A stretch of 64,000 nucleotides of DNA, from positions 156,279,332-156,343,331 of the forward strand of contig NC_045438.1 in NCBI RefSeq assembly GCF_002776525.5, written 5' to 3'. Origin of the DNA: Piliocolobus tephrosceles (Eukaryota > Chordata > Mammalia > Primates > Cercopithecidae). A program made the position numbers and the translations under genes. Shown piece by piece: positions 11,490 to 23,510 of this stretch. The notes below the pieces were generated by a model that was given only the letters and a program-made list of their open reading frames with translations, was not told where the DNA came from and made no database searches. Position 1 is the first letter of the stretch; every line of letters begins with the position of its first letter.

Positions 11490-12650
11490 CACATGCTTTC
11501 ACTGTCAAAGCAATCACCTCAGCCAGACTCTGAGATGACCCAGGTGTTGGAGGTCTCAGACAGAGACTTTAAAATGACTGTGTTTAATATGCTAAAGGAT
11601 CCAGACGAAAAGGTGGATAACATGCATTCACAAATGGGAATTTAGGCAGAGAGAGGGTCAAATAAAATGCTAGAAATAAAAATCAGTGCAAGAGAGATAA
11701 AGAAAGCCTGTGACAGACTTATTAGGAGACTTGAGAAAACTAAGCAATCTGTAGGAAACTTACAGATAGCACAATACGAGTTATCCAATCAGAAACACAA
11801 AGAGGAGAAAAGCAGAGGAAAGAAAAAAAGAGGTAAGAAAAGGAAAGTGAGGGGAAGGAAGCAGAGGGAAGGGAGAAAGGTAAGAAAAAAAGAAAAAGAA
11901 AGAAAAAAGAAAGAATGAATGAAAACAGATAAATGCACTTGGGAGCCATAGGACAGTATCAAATAGTGTGACATATAATTGGCACTGCAGAAGGAAAAGG
12001 AAGAATAAACATGGTAGTAGAAATACATGAAAAAAATAAAGGCTAAGAATTTTCCACAAATAATGAAAACAACAAACCACACATCCAAAGAGCCTAAATT
12101 ACTCATCTAGGATGATTAAGAATATGGATACGAAAGAATAAGCATAAAGAAATAAAAAAATACTGAGAAAAAGAAGAAAAGGGAGAAAAAGAATTTAGAC
12201 ATTATGTTCAAACTGCTGAAAACCAAAGATAAAGAGAAAATCCTGAAAACAGCCAGAGGGTAGAAAAACATTACATACAGAGAATAAAAGATAAAAATTA
12301 AAGCAGACTTATCAATGGAAACCATGGAGTGATATTTTTACACTACTGAAAGAAAAGAAAACTGTCCAACCCAGAACTTCATATTGAGAAATAATTTAGC
12401 TTTCAAAAATGAAGGCCATAGAAAGTTTTTTTTTTTTTCAGAAAAACAAAAGTCGAGAGAATTAATTATCTTCAGACCCATACTGAAATGTTAAAACTTA
12501 AATGTGGATCTATACATATAAATGAAGAGCTCTGAAAATGATAATAATAAAATTTTAAAAAGAACTTTAAGAATTTTTATCACTTCCAAATTTCACCAGT
12601 TTAAAAGACAATACAGTGTAAAGTTGAATTATCCAAGATGGCAGCACGGC
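11490..12650 (+). mobile_element. L1M remnant, ORF1-like region
   Basis: The order of motifs (ATGCTAAAGGATCCAGACGAAAAGGTGGAT..., then CAAACTGCTGAAAACCAAAG, CCTGAAAACAGCCAGAGG, CCCAGAACTTCATATTGAG) follows the ORF1 end of old mammalian L1 or HAL1 elements. Many stops and A/G-rich slippage make it non-coding. The purine tract at 11801-11914 is an expansion inside it. Confidence 0.6.
11801..11914 (+). repeat. Polypurine tract, about 114 nt
   Basis: About 114 nt of A/G with only about five pyrimidine interruptions. On the strand transcribed as HIVEP1 pre-mRNA the RNA would be polypyrimidine. Confidence 0.9.
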
Positions 12651-12653
12651 AGG

Positions 12654-13210
12654 TGAAATAATGGCCCTGTAAAATGGCCACACCCCAACCTCTGGAACCT
12701 GTACATGTTTCTGTATGTGGCAAAGGGGATGCTGCAAATGTGATAAGGTTATGGGGAGATTATCCTCGGCTATTGCAGGATTCTTTCAAATTTAATTACA
12801 CAATCCCGTAACAATGGAGACTCTCTTCTGGCTGAAGTCAGAGGTATTGAACAACCGAAGAGGCAGGAGAGAGACAGGAAATGAGGCCTGACCTGCCACT
12901 GCTGGCTTTCAAGATGGAGAAAGAGAGCTCCTATCCAAAGAACATGGTGGCCTCTAAAAGCTGGGAATGCCTTCAGGTGACAGCTCACAAGAACATGATG
13001 ACTACAGCTACAGGACTAAATTCTGCCAGTAACCTGAATAAGCAGGAAAACACTTTCCCCTGGAGCCTCCAGAAGACAGACCTGCTGACATCGTCATTAC
13101 AGCCAGGTAAGGCCTGTGTCAGGCTTCTGACCTACAGAACCACAGGACAGTAAGTACTGTGTCAACTGCTAAGTTTGTAGCAATTTGTTACGCAGCAACA
13201 GAAAATGAAT
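12654..13210 (+). mobile_element. MLT1-type MaLR LTR (ERVL-MaLR)
   Basis: It begins TGAAATAATGGCCCTG and continues with CCTCTGGAACCTGTACATG, GGGGAGATTATCCT and GGCCTCTAAAAGCTGG, ending CTAAGTTTGTAGCAATTTGTTACGCAGCAACAGAAAATGAATAC. This is the typical end of MLT1-class LTRs. Tigger1 starts right after it. Confidence 0.7.
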
Positions 13211-13211
13211 A

Positions 13212-15604
13212 CAGGTATACCTTGCTTTGTTGAACTTCACAGACACTGTGCTTTTTACATTAAGGGCTTGTGGCAACTCTGCATGGAGCAAGTCTATCTT
13301 GGCACCATTTCTCCAAACACATGCACTCACTTCTTGTATCTGACACATTTTTTGTCATTCTTGCAATATTTCAAACTTTTGCATTATTATTATATCTGTC
13401 ATGGTGATCTTTGTTTTTACTGTTGTAATTGTTTTGGGGCTGCATTAATTGTGCCCATGTAACACAGTGAACTTAATAAACGTTGTGTGTATGTTCTCAC
13501 TGCTCCATCAACTGGCCATTCCCCAGTCTCTCTGCCTCTCCTTGGACCTGCCTATTACCCAAGACACAACAATGCTAAAATGATGCCTACAAGTTAATAA
13601 GCCTACAAGGGCCTCTAAGTGTTCAAGTGAAAGGAAGAGTTGCATGTCTCTAGCTTTAAGCCAAAAGCTAGAAATGATTAAGCTTAACTGAAGAAGGCAT
13701 GTTGAAAGCTGAGACAGGCTGAAGGATAGGATGCTTGTGCCAGTAAGCCAAGTGGTGAATGCAAAGGAAAAGTTATTGAAGAAAATTGAAAGTGCTACTC
13801 CAGTGAACACCTGAATGATAAGAAAGCACAACAGTCTTACTGCTGATATGAAGAAAATTTTAGTGGTTTGGACAGAAGATGAAACCAGCCACAACATCCC
13901 TTAAGCCAAAGCCTAATCCAGAGAAAGGCCCTAACTCTCTTCAATGCTATGAAGGCTGAAACAAGTGAGGAAGCTGCAGAAGAAAGGCTGACAGCTAGCA
14001 GAGGTTGGCTCAAGAGAGGCAGGGAAAGAAGCCATCTCCATGACATATAAGGGTAAGGTGAAGCAGCAGGTGTTAATATAGAAGCTGCAGCAAGTTATCT
14101 AGAAGATTTCGCAGAGATAACGGAGGAAGGTGGCTACAGAAACCAACAGATTTTTTATGTAGATAAACCAGCCTTCTATTGGAAGAAGATGCCATCCAAG
14201 GCTTTCATAGCTGGAGAGGAGAAGTCAATGCCTGGCTTCAAAGCTTCAAAGGACAGAATGACTCTCTTCTTAAGGGTTAATACAGCTGGTGGCTTTAAGT
14301 TGAAGCAAATGCTCATCAACTATTCTGAAAATCCTTAAGACCCTTAAGAATCATGCAAAATCTACTCTGTCTGCGCTGTAAAGATGGAACAATAAAGCCT
14401 GGATGACAGCACATCTGTTTATAGTATGGTTTACTGAATATTTTAAGTCCAACATTGAGAGTCACTACTCAGAAAAAAAAGATTTTAAAATATGACTGCT
14501 CAATGACAACAAACCTTGTCATCCAAGAGCTCTGATGGAGATGTACAAGAAGACGAATGTTGTTTTCATGCCTGGTAACACAACAATGTCCGTTTTTCAG
14601 CCCATGGATCAAGGAGTAATTTTTACTTTCAAGCCTTACTATTTAAGAAATTCATTTCATAAGGTGATAGTTGTCACAGACAGTTATTCCTCTGATGGAG
14701 CTGGGCAAAGTAAATTGAAAGCCTTCTTGAAAGGATTCACCATTCTAAATGCCATTAAAGCATTCATGATTGAAGAGAGGAGGTCAAAATAGCAACATTA
14801 ACAGGAGTTTGGCAGAAGCAGATTCCAGTCCTCAAGGATGACTCTGAGGGATTTAAGACTTCAATGGAGGAAGTCCCCACAGATGTGGTAGAAACAGTAA
14901 GACAACCATTATTGAAGTGGAGCTTGAAGATGTAACTTAATTGCTGCAAACTCATGATAAGGCTTGAATGGATACGGAGATGCTTCTACGGATGAGCAAA
15001 GAAAGTGGTTTCTTGAGATGAAATCTATTTCTGGTGAAGATGCTGTAAATGCTGCTGAAATGACAACAAAGGATTTAGAGTACTACGTAAACTCAACTGA
15101 TAAAGCCGTGGCAGAGTTTGAGAGGGCTGACTCCAATTTTGAAAGAAGTTTCACTCTGGGTGAAATGCTATCAAACACCACCGTATGCTACAGAGAAATC
15201 TTTCATGAAAGTAAAAGTCAGTGTGGCAAACTTCATTGCTTTATTTTAAGAAATGGTAACAGCCACCCAACCTTTAGCCCACCACTACCCTTATCAGTCA
15301 GCAGCAATCTGCATCGAGGCAAGACCTCTACCAGCAAAAAGATTATGACTGGATAAAGACTCAGATGATCATTCACATTTTGGGCAATATTTTTTAAATT
15401 AAGGTATTCACGTTGTTTTATTAGTCATAATGCTATGAAAGCCAATGCTCATCTGCACACTTACAAAGACTACAGCATAGTGTAAACATAACTTTGGTAT
15501 GCACTGGGAAATTAAAAGAAAAAACATATATCCTGCTTTATTGCAGTATTTGCTTTACTGCAGTGGTCTAGAACTAAATCCATGGCATCTCCAAGGTATA
15601 CATG
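13212..15604 (+). mobile_element. Tigger1 DNA transposon, nearly full length, dead
   Basis: Terminal inverted repeats CAGGTATACCTTG... and ...GGTATACATG bound about 2.39 kb; the intact consensus is about 2.4 kb. A TA precedes the left end, but the right-flank TA is lost. The interior matches the pogo-like Tigger1 transposase, a cut-and-paste DDD enzyme of the Tc1/mariner superfamily. The transposase start codon position reads AGG at 13608-13610. The frame is broken by stops and indels, leaving partial frames at 14535-14792 and 14964-15356. Codons for three Asp in catalytic-type contexts remain: V-D-K at 14162-14164, N-D-N at 14505-14507 and PMDQG at 14607-14609. The copy is an ancient fossil, older than the monkey lineage by its divergence. 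Confidence 0.95.
13608..15353 (+). pseudogene. Tigger1 transposase pseudogene
   Basis: Remnant of the transposase frame inside the Tigger1 copy, starting where ATG has become AGG. The N-terminal helix-turn-helix region (CSSERKS-like) and the DDD core can still be traced at nucleotide level, but stops and frameshifts interrupt them. Domesticated relatives exist (POGZ, TIGD, JRK families), yet nothing here suggests a retained frame. Confidence 0.9.
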
Positions 15605-15669
15605 TTCAAGGAGCCATTAGGTACAGTGCCTATTGGCTATTTAAATTTTAAAACAAAGTATGCAGTTCA

Positions 15670-16893
15670 AAAAAGTTAAGAGGACATAGAAAGTATGTTC
15701 CCTGAACACAATAAAATTAAACTAGAAACAAATAGCAGAAAGATACCTGAAAAACCTCCAAATATTTAGAAAGTTATCAATACAATTCTGAACAGCCCAG
15801 GGGTCAAACAGAAAGTCACAAGAGAAATTAGAAAAATCAAAATAAAACTAGCAAACTAAGACAACATGATAAAGAATACCTCTCATGCCAATGATATACA
15901 ATAATCGAAACTAGATCCTAGAAAAATCTCCTCCTGCGGTCTGGGATAATAAGAGGATTCTTGCAATAGCCACTTATTTTTAATCACTTCTGTAGACTGT
16001 TCAGCTAACACAAGGAAAGAATAAAAATAAATGAAATATAAATGATGGTAAGAAAGAAAATAGCATTATTTCCTGATAATAAAATGGTCTTCTAGAGAAC
16101 CCATAAGAAATCACCGAAAATCTATTATACCCAACAAAAGAGTTCAGTACAGGAACACACAAATATCAGTCTTTTTCCTTACGCCATAAATGATTAGCTA
16201 GAAAATACAATGGAAAATATTCTTTTATTAATATTAAAATATTAAAATACCAAGAAATAATTTTGCACAGAAAATTTTGAAGTTTTTAGTATGAGTTTTT
16301 GTTAAAAGCGACTTACATAATAAAGAAACACACCATCCCCCTGGAAAAAAATCATATTTTGAATATGCCAATTTGCAAATATCCAAGTTTTATAAAATTT
16401 CAAACAATAAAAAATTTTACGTTTTAAGAAATGTAACATGCTCCCATCTTCATTTGAGAAAATAATCATTCTAAATTGAACAATAAAATTCTGAAAGAAA
16501 ATAATGTAAAGACAACTTCATGGAAAAGATATTAAATGATTAAGACATGTTTTCTCAAAATCAGATCAATGGTTAAACCAAAAACCCATAAAAAGGCCCT
16601 ATCATATATACACATATGTATATGTACTTAGTCAATGAAAAAGGTGTCATATTTCAACATTTTTGGGAAAAGAGATTCAAGTCTCATACACTGGATGATA
16701 AAAGTAGAAGCAGATCTTAAGCAAACACCATGTACCAAAATAAGTTCAATAATTCAATGTAAGAAATAAAATCACAAAAAGAATAAGAAAACTAGGGATA
16801 AATATTTAGCTCACCTTGGGCTGGTATTACACTTTCTAAGCAAAAAAGCAAGCAAAGCAATTTGAATACATAAAAACTAAGGAGTATGTTTGA

Positions 16894-16926
<33 letters not shown>

Positions 16927-17030
16927 ATTTTCATTTTAAAAAGCAAGTGAGAAACTGAGAAAGTATCTGCAACATGGAAGGCAAGGGGAATATGATAATG
17001 TATAAACAACTTTTATAAGAGACTTATAGT
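15670..17030 (+). mobile_element. L1M ORF2 fragments
   Basis: Successive blocks recall old L1 ORF2 in order: GAACACAATAAAATTAAACTAG..., AGAAAGTCACAAGAGAAATT, AGAGAACCCATAAGAAATC and AAACACCATGTACCAAAATAAG. A (GT)n tract at 16894-16917 lies near the end. The copy is diverged and deleted between blocks. Confidence 0.6.
16894..16917. repeat. (GT)n microsatellite
   Basis: A 24-bp GT tract within L1M-derived sequence. Confidence 0.95.
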
Positions 17031-17049
17031 AATTAAGAATCAAGTAATA

Positions 17050-18873
17050 AAGTAATTCAGATGATCCTCCTCTCAGGACAACAGATTACCTAGACAAAAT
17101 ACAAACATGATCAGCTTGAAGGCAGTTAAGCAACAAAAAGATAATGAAAAGTTACTGAGCCAAGTTCCAGGAGAGGAAAAGTCCAAACAAGGGTGATCAG
17201 TATTTGGGGCTCCTTTTGATTAGGGAGGGTTTGTCTATTCAAAAGAGCAGCTAAAAGGCTGGGCAGTTCTGACAATCTAAAGGAGCTAAAGGTACAAATG
17301 ACAGAATCCAGGGCATGCCACGCATGGAGTCCACATTAAAACCTGCCTGTTTTCAGCTGAGAACCTAAAGGGCTTCATTCTAGGAATAAGGGAGAATTGC
17401 ATAAAGATCAAGCTTCACGTAAACTGCAACTCACTTTCAATGGCCCAAAAATCTCATACTCCAAAACTCAATTAAGATGAATCTTAGATTGTTAGTTCTC
17501 GCAGAAGCCTGGCAGAAGAAAACTGAAATCTTTGAAGGAAGATACTGTTAACTTAGGCTTAAAACATTTCTATAATTTTTAAAATAAAATGTCCATCATC
17601 TATTCAAAGATAACCAGGCATCTGAGAAAATAATTGAACATGAAAGAACCAACATTATGAACAGATTTCCAGGGGTCCAATGTATTGGAATGAATACACA
17701 AAGACTTTAAAATAAATGTGCTTACTTAAGGACAAGAACACAGAAAATTTCAGAAAACTGGAAGTATAAAGAGACATAGCAGATTTGAAAAGCCAAATAT
17801 AAATTATAGAATTGAAAAAAATACCATAATAGAACTAAGATAGATTTAAGTTTAGATTAGAACAACTGAAAAAGACAGTTGCTGGGTGCAGTGGCTCACA
17901 GAGGTTGCCACTCCCAGCTACTCAGGAGGTTGAGGCAGGAAGATTGCTTGAGGCCAGAAGTTCAAGACCAGGCTGAACAATATAGCAAGACTTTGTCTCT
18001 AAAAAAATAAAGAAAACAAACAAACAAAAAAACCCAGAAATATAATCTGGGTGCACTGGTGCATGCCTGTAGTTCCAGTTACCTGGGAGGCTGAGGCAAG
18101 AGGACTGGCTTGAGCCCAGGTGTTTGAGGCTATAGTGAGCTATTATCAGCCTGAATGACTGAGCAAGACCCTGTCTCGGGGGGCGGGGGGTGGGGAAGGA
18201 AAGAAAAGAAGAGAGAAAGAGAGAGAGAGAATAAGTCAGATGAAAACAACAGAGAATAAAGTATTAGGAGACCAAAGGATACAACATCCAGAAAGTAACA
18301 AAACAAAGAAGGTGGAAAGATAAACAACGGGACAGAGGCAATAGGTAAGGAGATAAAGTCTAAAAATTGTTAGAAATGAATGAAATGCATGAATCTACAG
18401 ATTCAAGAGCACTCTAAACCACAAGCAAGATAAATATAGAGAAATCATACCTGCACACATCACTTTAAAACTGTAAAAGTCAAAGACAAGGCCCAAAATC
18501 TTAAAAATAATTTTAAAAATTACTGGTAATTTTTAAAAGCCAAATTACCTTCAAAGAAGCAACAGACTGACACTTCTACACCAACAATGTACTCAAGAAA
18601 ATAAAATGCCACGCTAGACTTCTATGCTTCCAAACCCAGCAAGAATATTTTCCAAGAATGAAAGTGAAATAGACCTTTTCTCATAAATGACACTTGAAAG
18701 AATTTGTCACAACAAACTTGCACAAATGGAAAACTAAAAGAAACTCTTTAAAATTATGAGAATATTGTATTCTATTTTAATTTATTTAGACAACTTGAAT
18801 AACACATAAAATTTAATTTAAATTATAAATAAAATTGGCCCAAGAAAGCAAAAACTTGAACAGGTCTCTGAGG
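17050..18873 (+). mobile_element. L1M/HAL1-like remnant split by an old Alu
   Basis: A/G-rich ORF1-like sequence on both sides of the Alu (for example CCAAACCCAGCAAGAATATTTTCCAAGAATGAAAG near 18632) is typical of the LINE segment that ends ORF1. The subfamily is not resolved. Confidence 0.5.
17880..18178 (+). mobile_element. Old Alu (AluJ-type)
   Basis: Starts GCTGGGTGCAGTGGCTCAC, with GATTGCTTGAGGCCAGAAGTTCAAGACCAGGCTG and GACCCTGTCTC at the end. The high divergence and 'GAGGCCAGAAGTTC' form indicate AluJ. Part of the left monomer is deleted near 17903. Confidence 0.85.
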
Positions 18874-19280
18874 AAGAAAGTAAGAACTAGAACTAGATGT
18901 ACCATATGACCCAGCCATCCCACTACTGGGTATATACTCAAAGGATTATAAATCATGCTGCTATAAAGACACATGCACACGTATGTTTATTGCGGCACTA
19001 TTCACAATAGCAAAGACTTGGAATCAACCCAAATGTCCATCTGTGACAGGCTGGATTAAGAAAATGTGGCACATATACACCATGGAATATTATGCAGCCA
19101 TAAAAAAGGATGAGTTTGCATCCTTTGTAGGGACATGGATGCAGCTGGAAACCATCATTCTTAGCAAACTATCACAAGAAGAGAAAACCAAACACCGCAT
19201 GTTCTCACTCATAGGTGGGAACTGAACAATGAGATCACTTGGACTCGGGAAGGGGAACATCACACACCGGGGCCTATCAT

Positions 19281-19302
19281 GGGGAGGGGGGAGGGGGGAG
19301 GG
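19281..19302 (+). other. G-quadruplex motif in the L1 3' UTR
   Basis: Four G runs (4, 6, 6 and 3 G) separated by single A loops. A G-rich tract at this place is a known feature of primate L1 3' UTRs. Confidence 0.85.
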
Positions 19303-19332
19303 ATTGCATTGGGAGTTATACCTGATACAAAT

Positions 19333-19386
19333 GACGAATTGATGGGTGCTGACGAATTGATGGGTGCTGACGAGTTGATGGGTGCA
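19333..19386 (+). repeat. 18-bp unit x3 inside the L1 3' UTR
   Basis: GACGAATTGATGGGTGCT occurs at 19333-19350 and 19351-19368, and a variant (GACGAGTTGATGGGTGCA) at 19369-19386. The usual L1 3' UTR has one unit here. Confidence 0.97.
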
Positions 19387-19804
19387 GCACACCAACATGG
19401 CACAAGTATACAAATGTAACAAACCTGCACGTTATGCAGATGTACCCTAGAACTTAAAGTATAATTAAAAAAAAAAAGAAACATACAATAAAAAAAAAAA
19501 GAAAGTAAGAATACACTATTGAGGACCTACACAATACTTTCTCCTTCCCTCAAAAACACTCAAAACTTTCAAGTAACATATATTAAATGTTCCAGAATAT
19601 TAAATAAAACAACAGCTGCCTAATACGGTTAAGTCCAGATAGATTAAAAAAAAAAAAAATAGTAAGTCTCCATGTGTGACACAGTCATTCATGCAGCTGT
19701 CTAAACTAGAAACTATCCTGGACTTTCGCAGCGAGTTACTACTTCCGCTCACTTTTTCTCCAAATCATCATTGTCACGTATGTCCTCTGGTGAACTCTGA
19801 AGAC

Positions 19805-19995
19805 AGGGAAGCCAGGGTCTAGGTTCTGGCTCTGCCGCTTTAGCTATGTGACCTTGAGTAAGTTCTATTATTGAGCCTTCATTATCTGCAAAACACAGAT
19901 ACTGGCACCTCACGGGGTTGTGAGAATTATTTGAGATAATGCAGGCAGACAGATTGGCATTATGCCCAGAACTTCCATTTTAGTTCATCATTATT
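19805..19995 (+). mobile_element. MIR SINE
   Basis: GGTTCTGGCTCTGCCGCTTTAGCTATGTGACCTTGAG... CCTTCATTATCTGCAAAA ... GTTGTGAGAATTATTTGAGATAATGCA follows the MIR consensus core. Confidence 0.9.
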
Positions 19996-20809
19996 GCTTC
20001 TGTTGATATGATTATTATTATCATTATTAGATCATCAACACCATCGCTGGGTGCAATTGCAATACTAGGACAAAATGGCTACACCACTATTTCAGCATGT
20101 ATATTTCTATCATACTAAAGCACCGGGATTAACACTGGTATTTTAGCTTCAGTGAAACCAGACGTTTAATACCCTTCTCATAAAAAAACTCATAAACATA
20201 TATTTTATTTGATGTTTTACAATAACTTTCTTTAAAAAGCTATTATTCTAATTATTAAAATACAAAATATTTAAAGTATACTGAACACTATTAAAATAAA
20301 ATGAACATGAAAAACCAAAATAATCATTTTATAAGTATATCCTTAAGAATTGACAACATAAAAACACTGAGTCACAAGTATATTTCTATACTAAAAGTTT
20401 CAGTTCTTAACATGCTCTGACTCTACCTTAAGAAAATGAGATCAAATGTATTTCTCTATCTTCAAATAATCTGCTTCTTGCTTGATACTTACAAAGATGC
20501 TTTTTACTTTGAGGTTTTTTTTGGAGGAATTGTAGTTGTATGTCAAGCTGTATTTTTGTTTCAAAGAAAACATTTCCAGAGGCAGTTCTCTTTGCTAGTT
20601 TCCTCATGAGGAGGGATTCAAATGCAGAATTACCTGTTATCAGTATGACAGCAATGTTCCTAGTCTACTTGTCTGGAAAGCCTTGGTGTCATTTGTACAA
20701 CAGAAGTTCTGCTTTGCTGACTGACATTTCTTCTCCTCTTAGGGACAATGTGGGACTGGAAGAATTTTTTCACATCGGTACACTTTTCTGTTATTGATTT
20801 CTAATTTCA

Positions 20810-21860
20810 TTCCATGGCAGTTGGAGCAAACTATATTATTTCAATCCTATTTGATTTAATGATCAACTGTTTTATGGCCTAGGTGATGGTCTATCCTGAA
20901 GAATATTCCATGTATCTGAAGAATAATGTGTATTCTGTTGTTCTTGGGTGGAGTATTTAGGCCTACTTGGCTTACAGTGTTGGCAGTCAAGTCTTCTATT
21001 TCCTTGCTGACGTTCTGTCTAGAAGATTCCATCCATTATTAAAAGTGGGGTAATGAAGTCTCCAACTGTTATCGTTGAATTGTCTGTTTCTCCTTTCATT
21101 TTTATGAGTTTTTGCTTCATGTATTTTGAGGCTCTGTTGTCAGGTGGATACATGTTTGTAACTGTTATACCTTCCTGATGGATTGACACTTTCATTATTA
21201 GAGAATGTCTCTTTACCTCTAGTAACATTTTTTTATTTTAAAGTCCCTTTTGATATTAACATAGCCACTCCAGCTTTCTTATGCTTGTTATTTGCACGAT
21301 ATATCTTTTCCTATCCTTTCACTTCCAATATATTTGTGTCTTGGATCTAAAGTGAGTGCCAGTGCAGACAGTGTATAGTCAGATCTCGTTTCTTTAATCT
21401 GGTCTGACAATCTCTGCCTTTGATTGGACTGTTTAATCCATTCACATTATTGATATTATTGACATAGCTGAATTTATGCCTGCAATTTCAAGTTTTGTTT
21501 CTGTATGTCTTGTGTCTTTTTTTGTTGTTCCTCTACTTCTCCTTTAATGTCTTCTTTTACATTAAGTGAATATTTTCACATGTAATATTTAATTTCTTTA
21601 ATGATTTTTTCACTTATAGAGATTTTTGATTATTTCCTTTGTAGTAGCTCTAGGACTTACCTCACATCTTCAGAGTCTCTTTAGATTTATAGTAACTTAA
21701 TTCCAGTGAGATGTGGCAACATTATGCCTATATAACTCTATTTTCCTTTTTCCTCCTTTTGTGTTATTACTGTTATATACATATTATACTTATAAATGTT
21801 ACAGTTCAAAAATACACTGTTATCATTACTTAACATAAATATGTCTTTTAAACAAGCCAC
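20810..21860 (-). mobile_element. L1M ORF2 fragment, reverse orientation
   Basis: Plus-strand text such as TCTATCCTGAAGAATATTCCATGT..., TTGGTCTAAAGTG-like and TCTCTGCCTTTGATTGGA is the reverse complement of a well-known L1 ORF2 block. Stops break all frames. Confidence 0.75.
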
Positions 21861-22225
21861 TAAGAGAAGAAAACCAAGTATATAGAGTATTTGTTATATT
21901 AACCTTCTTATTTGTCTTTTCAATAAGCACTTTGCCTGACTCCTGACAAGCACTTCACAGAAAGTGGTAAGAACAATTTTGTAACTCAACACAGGTCCTC
22001 TTTGGCTATGACATAGCTGGGCTAGCACAAAAGGTAATAGAAAAGTGACAACTGATGTGAAGTGTCATGAAATAAATACATTTTCTATTTTTATAACTTG
22101 CTCTAATGTTGTATAGCATGGTTTGTACAAAAGTAGCAGAAAGCTGAAAGACAAACCTGAATGTTGCTAACAAGGTAACTGACGCTGATGAGAAAACCAA
22201 ATACATACTATCTCTCATCCAGAAG

Positions 22226-22422
22226 TGTTTTGGATTTCTGAATTTTTTTCAGATTTTGGAATATTTGCATTATACTAGCAGGCTGAGCATCCCTACTCTG
22301 AAAATCTGAAATCCGAAATGCTCCAATGAGCGTTTCTTTTGAGCATCATAGTAGTGCTCAAAAAGTTTCAAATTTTGAAGCATTTTAGATTTCAGATTTT
22401 CAGATTAGGGATACTCACCCTG
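22226..22422. mobile_element. Small Tc1/mariner-class DNA transposon remnant
   Basis: Inverted ends CAGGCTGAGCATCCCTACTC (22279) and ...GATTAGGGATACTCACCCTG (22422) with a TA after the right end. The nearby ATTTTGGAATATTTGCATTA (from about 22252) looks like a terminal piece of the same kind of element. I recognise the repeat class but am unsure of its family name. Confidence 0.7.
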
Positions 22423-22423
22423 T

Positions 22424-23404
22424 ATTCTGATGTTGTTTTTACAGGTTTAAGAAAATCATTTAGTAGAAGGTTGATTCAGCCTTCAACTAAAACACTAGGT
22501 TTACAGAATAGTAGTCACATTTCTCTCCCCTGAGTCTTTTGGATTTATATCCTCTTGCTTCACTTTCACGAGAAAGATTCCAAAGACTTCAGTGATTTTT
22601 CTAAGAAAGTTCTAGGATCTTTAAACTTAGGATTAGTGTCCAGTCAGTGTTATGTCTGTCTCTTACAACAGTATACAGTAGTTGAATCCACAAGAATATA
22701 GTATGATAATGATTTCTCTAAGCAATGTGTGCTGTGGACCACTCCACTACTAAATAAATATTCAGGAATTTTGCAAGCCGCCACCATTTGGTAGGTTGAA
22801 ATCATCTACGGTGGGGAGTATTTGTACCACTTTAAAAAATGCTATAAATTGTTAACTCTCTCCCTAGCCAACCCCTCTAAGCCTGTCCCAGCTAGTTCAC
22901 TAGCACTCCAACTGACCCTACATCAGCAAGAAAAGGTTAAATTCCGGGCAATACTGTCTATTACCAGAACAGGGGAATGTGAACTCCCCTTGATTAACAT
23001 TTCTACCACCAGGACGTTTGAGTTGTAGGTTGTAGTGTTAACACCAGAAACCTGGAATCCTCAGTTCTTCACACTATCACAACCTCCCACCAGGTTTACA
23101 AAGATGTCATGATATTACAAAATAAATAACTGAGAGTAGTCTTGTCTTCCTGATTCAATGAAGTCATAAGAAAGGATTCATTAGGAGCTCTTTAAGAAGG
23201 AAGCTTTTATTTTTGTGACAGTGACATACACAAACTGTATACATCACTGCATTAGATAATTTAATATGACGAAAGAAACAATTTACTTCAGAAAAGCAAT
23301 CTAGATTACATATCTAACCACACTTAAGAAATCAAAGAAAGCAATAATAACACACTGTTTACAAATGCTGGCTGTTAAGTAAAGGAATCCATCCTTTCTG
23401 ACAC
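22424..23404. other. Intron with no recognised element
   Basis: No exon or confident repeat was seen. The segment 22730-23040 is slightly less AT-rich and unidentified. Confidence 0.4.
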
Positions 23405-23510
23405 CTCTACCATCCATCATCATTGATGCAATAAATGTTTGTCAAATGTCTACTGCATGCACTAAGAACTGCAGTAAGCGCTGCACTATGACTGTGGTCA
23501 AAACTGTACA
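23405..23510 (-). mobile_element. L2 3'-end fragment
   Basis: GCAATAAATGTTTGTCAAATGTCTACTGCATGCACTAAG is the reverse strand of the L2 terminal region (normally ...ATTTATTGAGCGCCTACTATGTGCCAGG). Confidence 0.5.

Larger units (their letters stand above)
18887..19498 (+). mobile_element. L1PA-type LINE, 5'-truncated 3' end
   Basis: Carries the end of ORF2 (CCAGCCATCCCACTACTGGG ... AACAAT) and the 3' UTR with its G-rich tract, then ...CTTAAAGTATAATTAAAAA and a broken A tail. A 13-bp target-site duplication AAGAAAGTAAGAA flanks it at 18874-18886 and 19499-19511. The insertion sits in the older L1M/HAL1 remnant. An 18-bp unit is triplicated at 19333-19386. Confidence 0.95.

Noticed and set aside
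14535..15356. Frames of 85 and 130 residues that look like a gene
   Set aside because: They are fragments of the broken Tigger1 transposase.
19333..19386. CRISPR-like or minisatellite array
   Set aside because: Only three directly abutting 18-bp units, without spacers, inside an L1 3' UTR.
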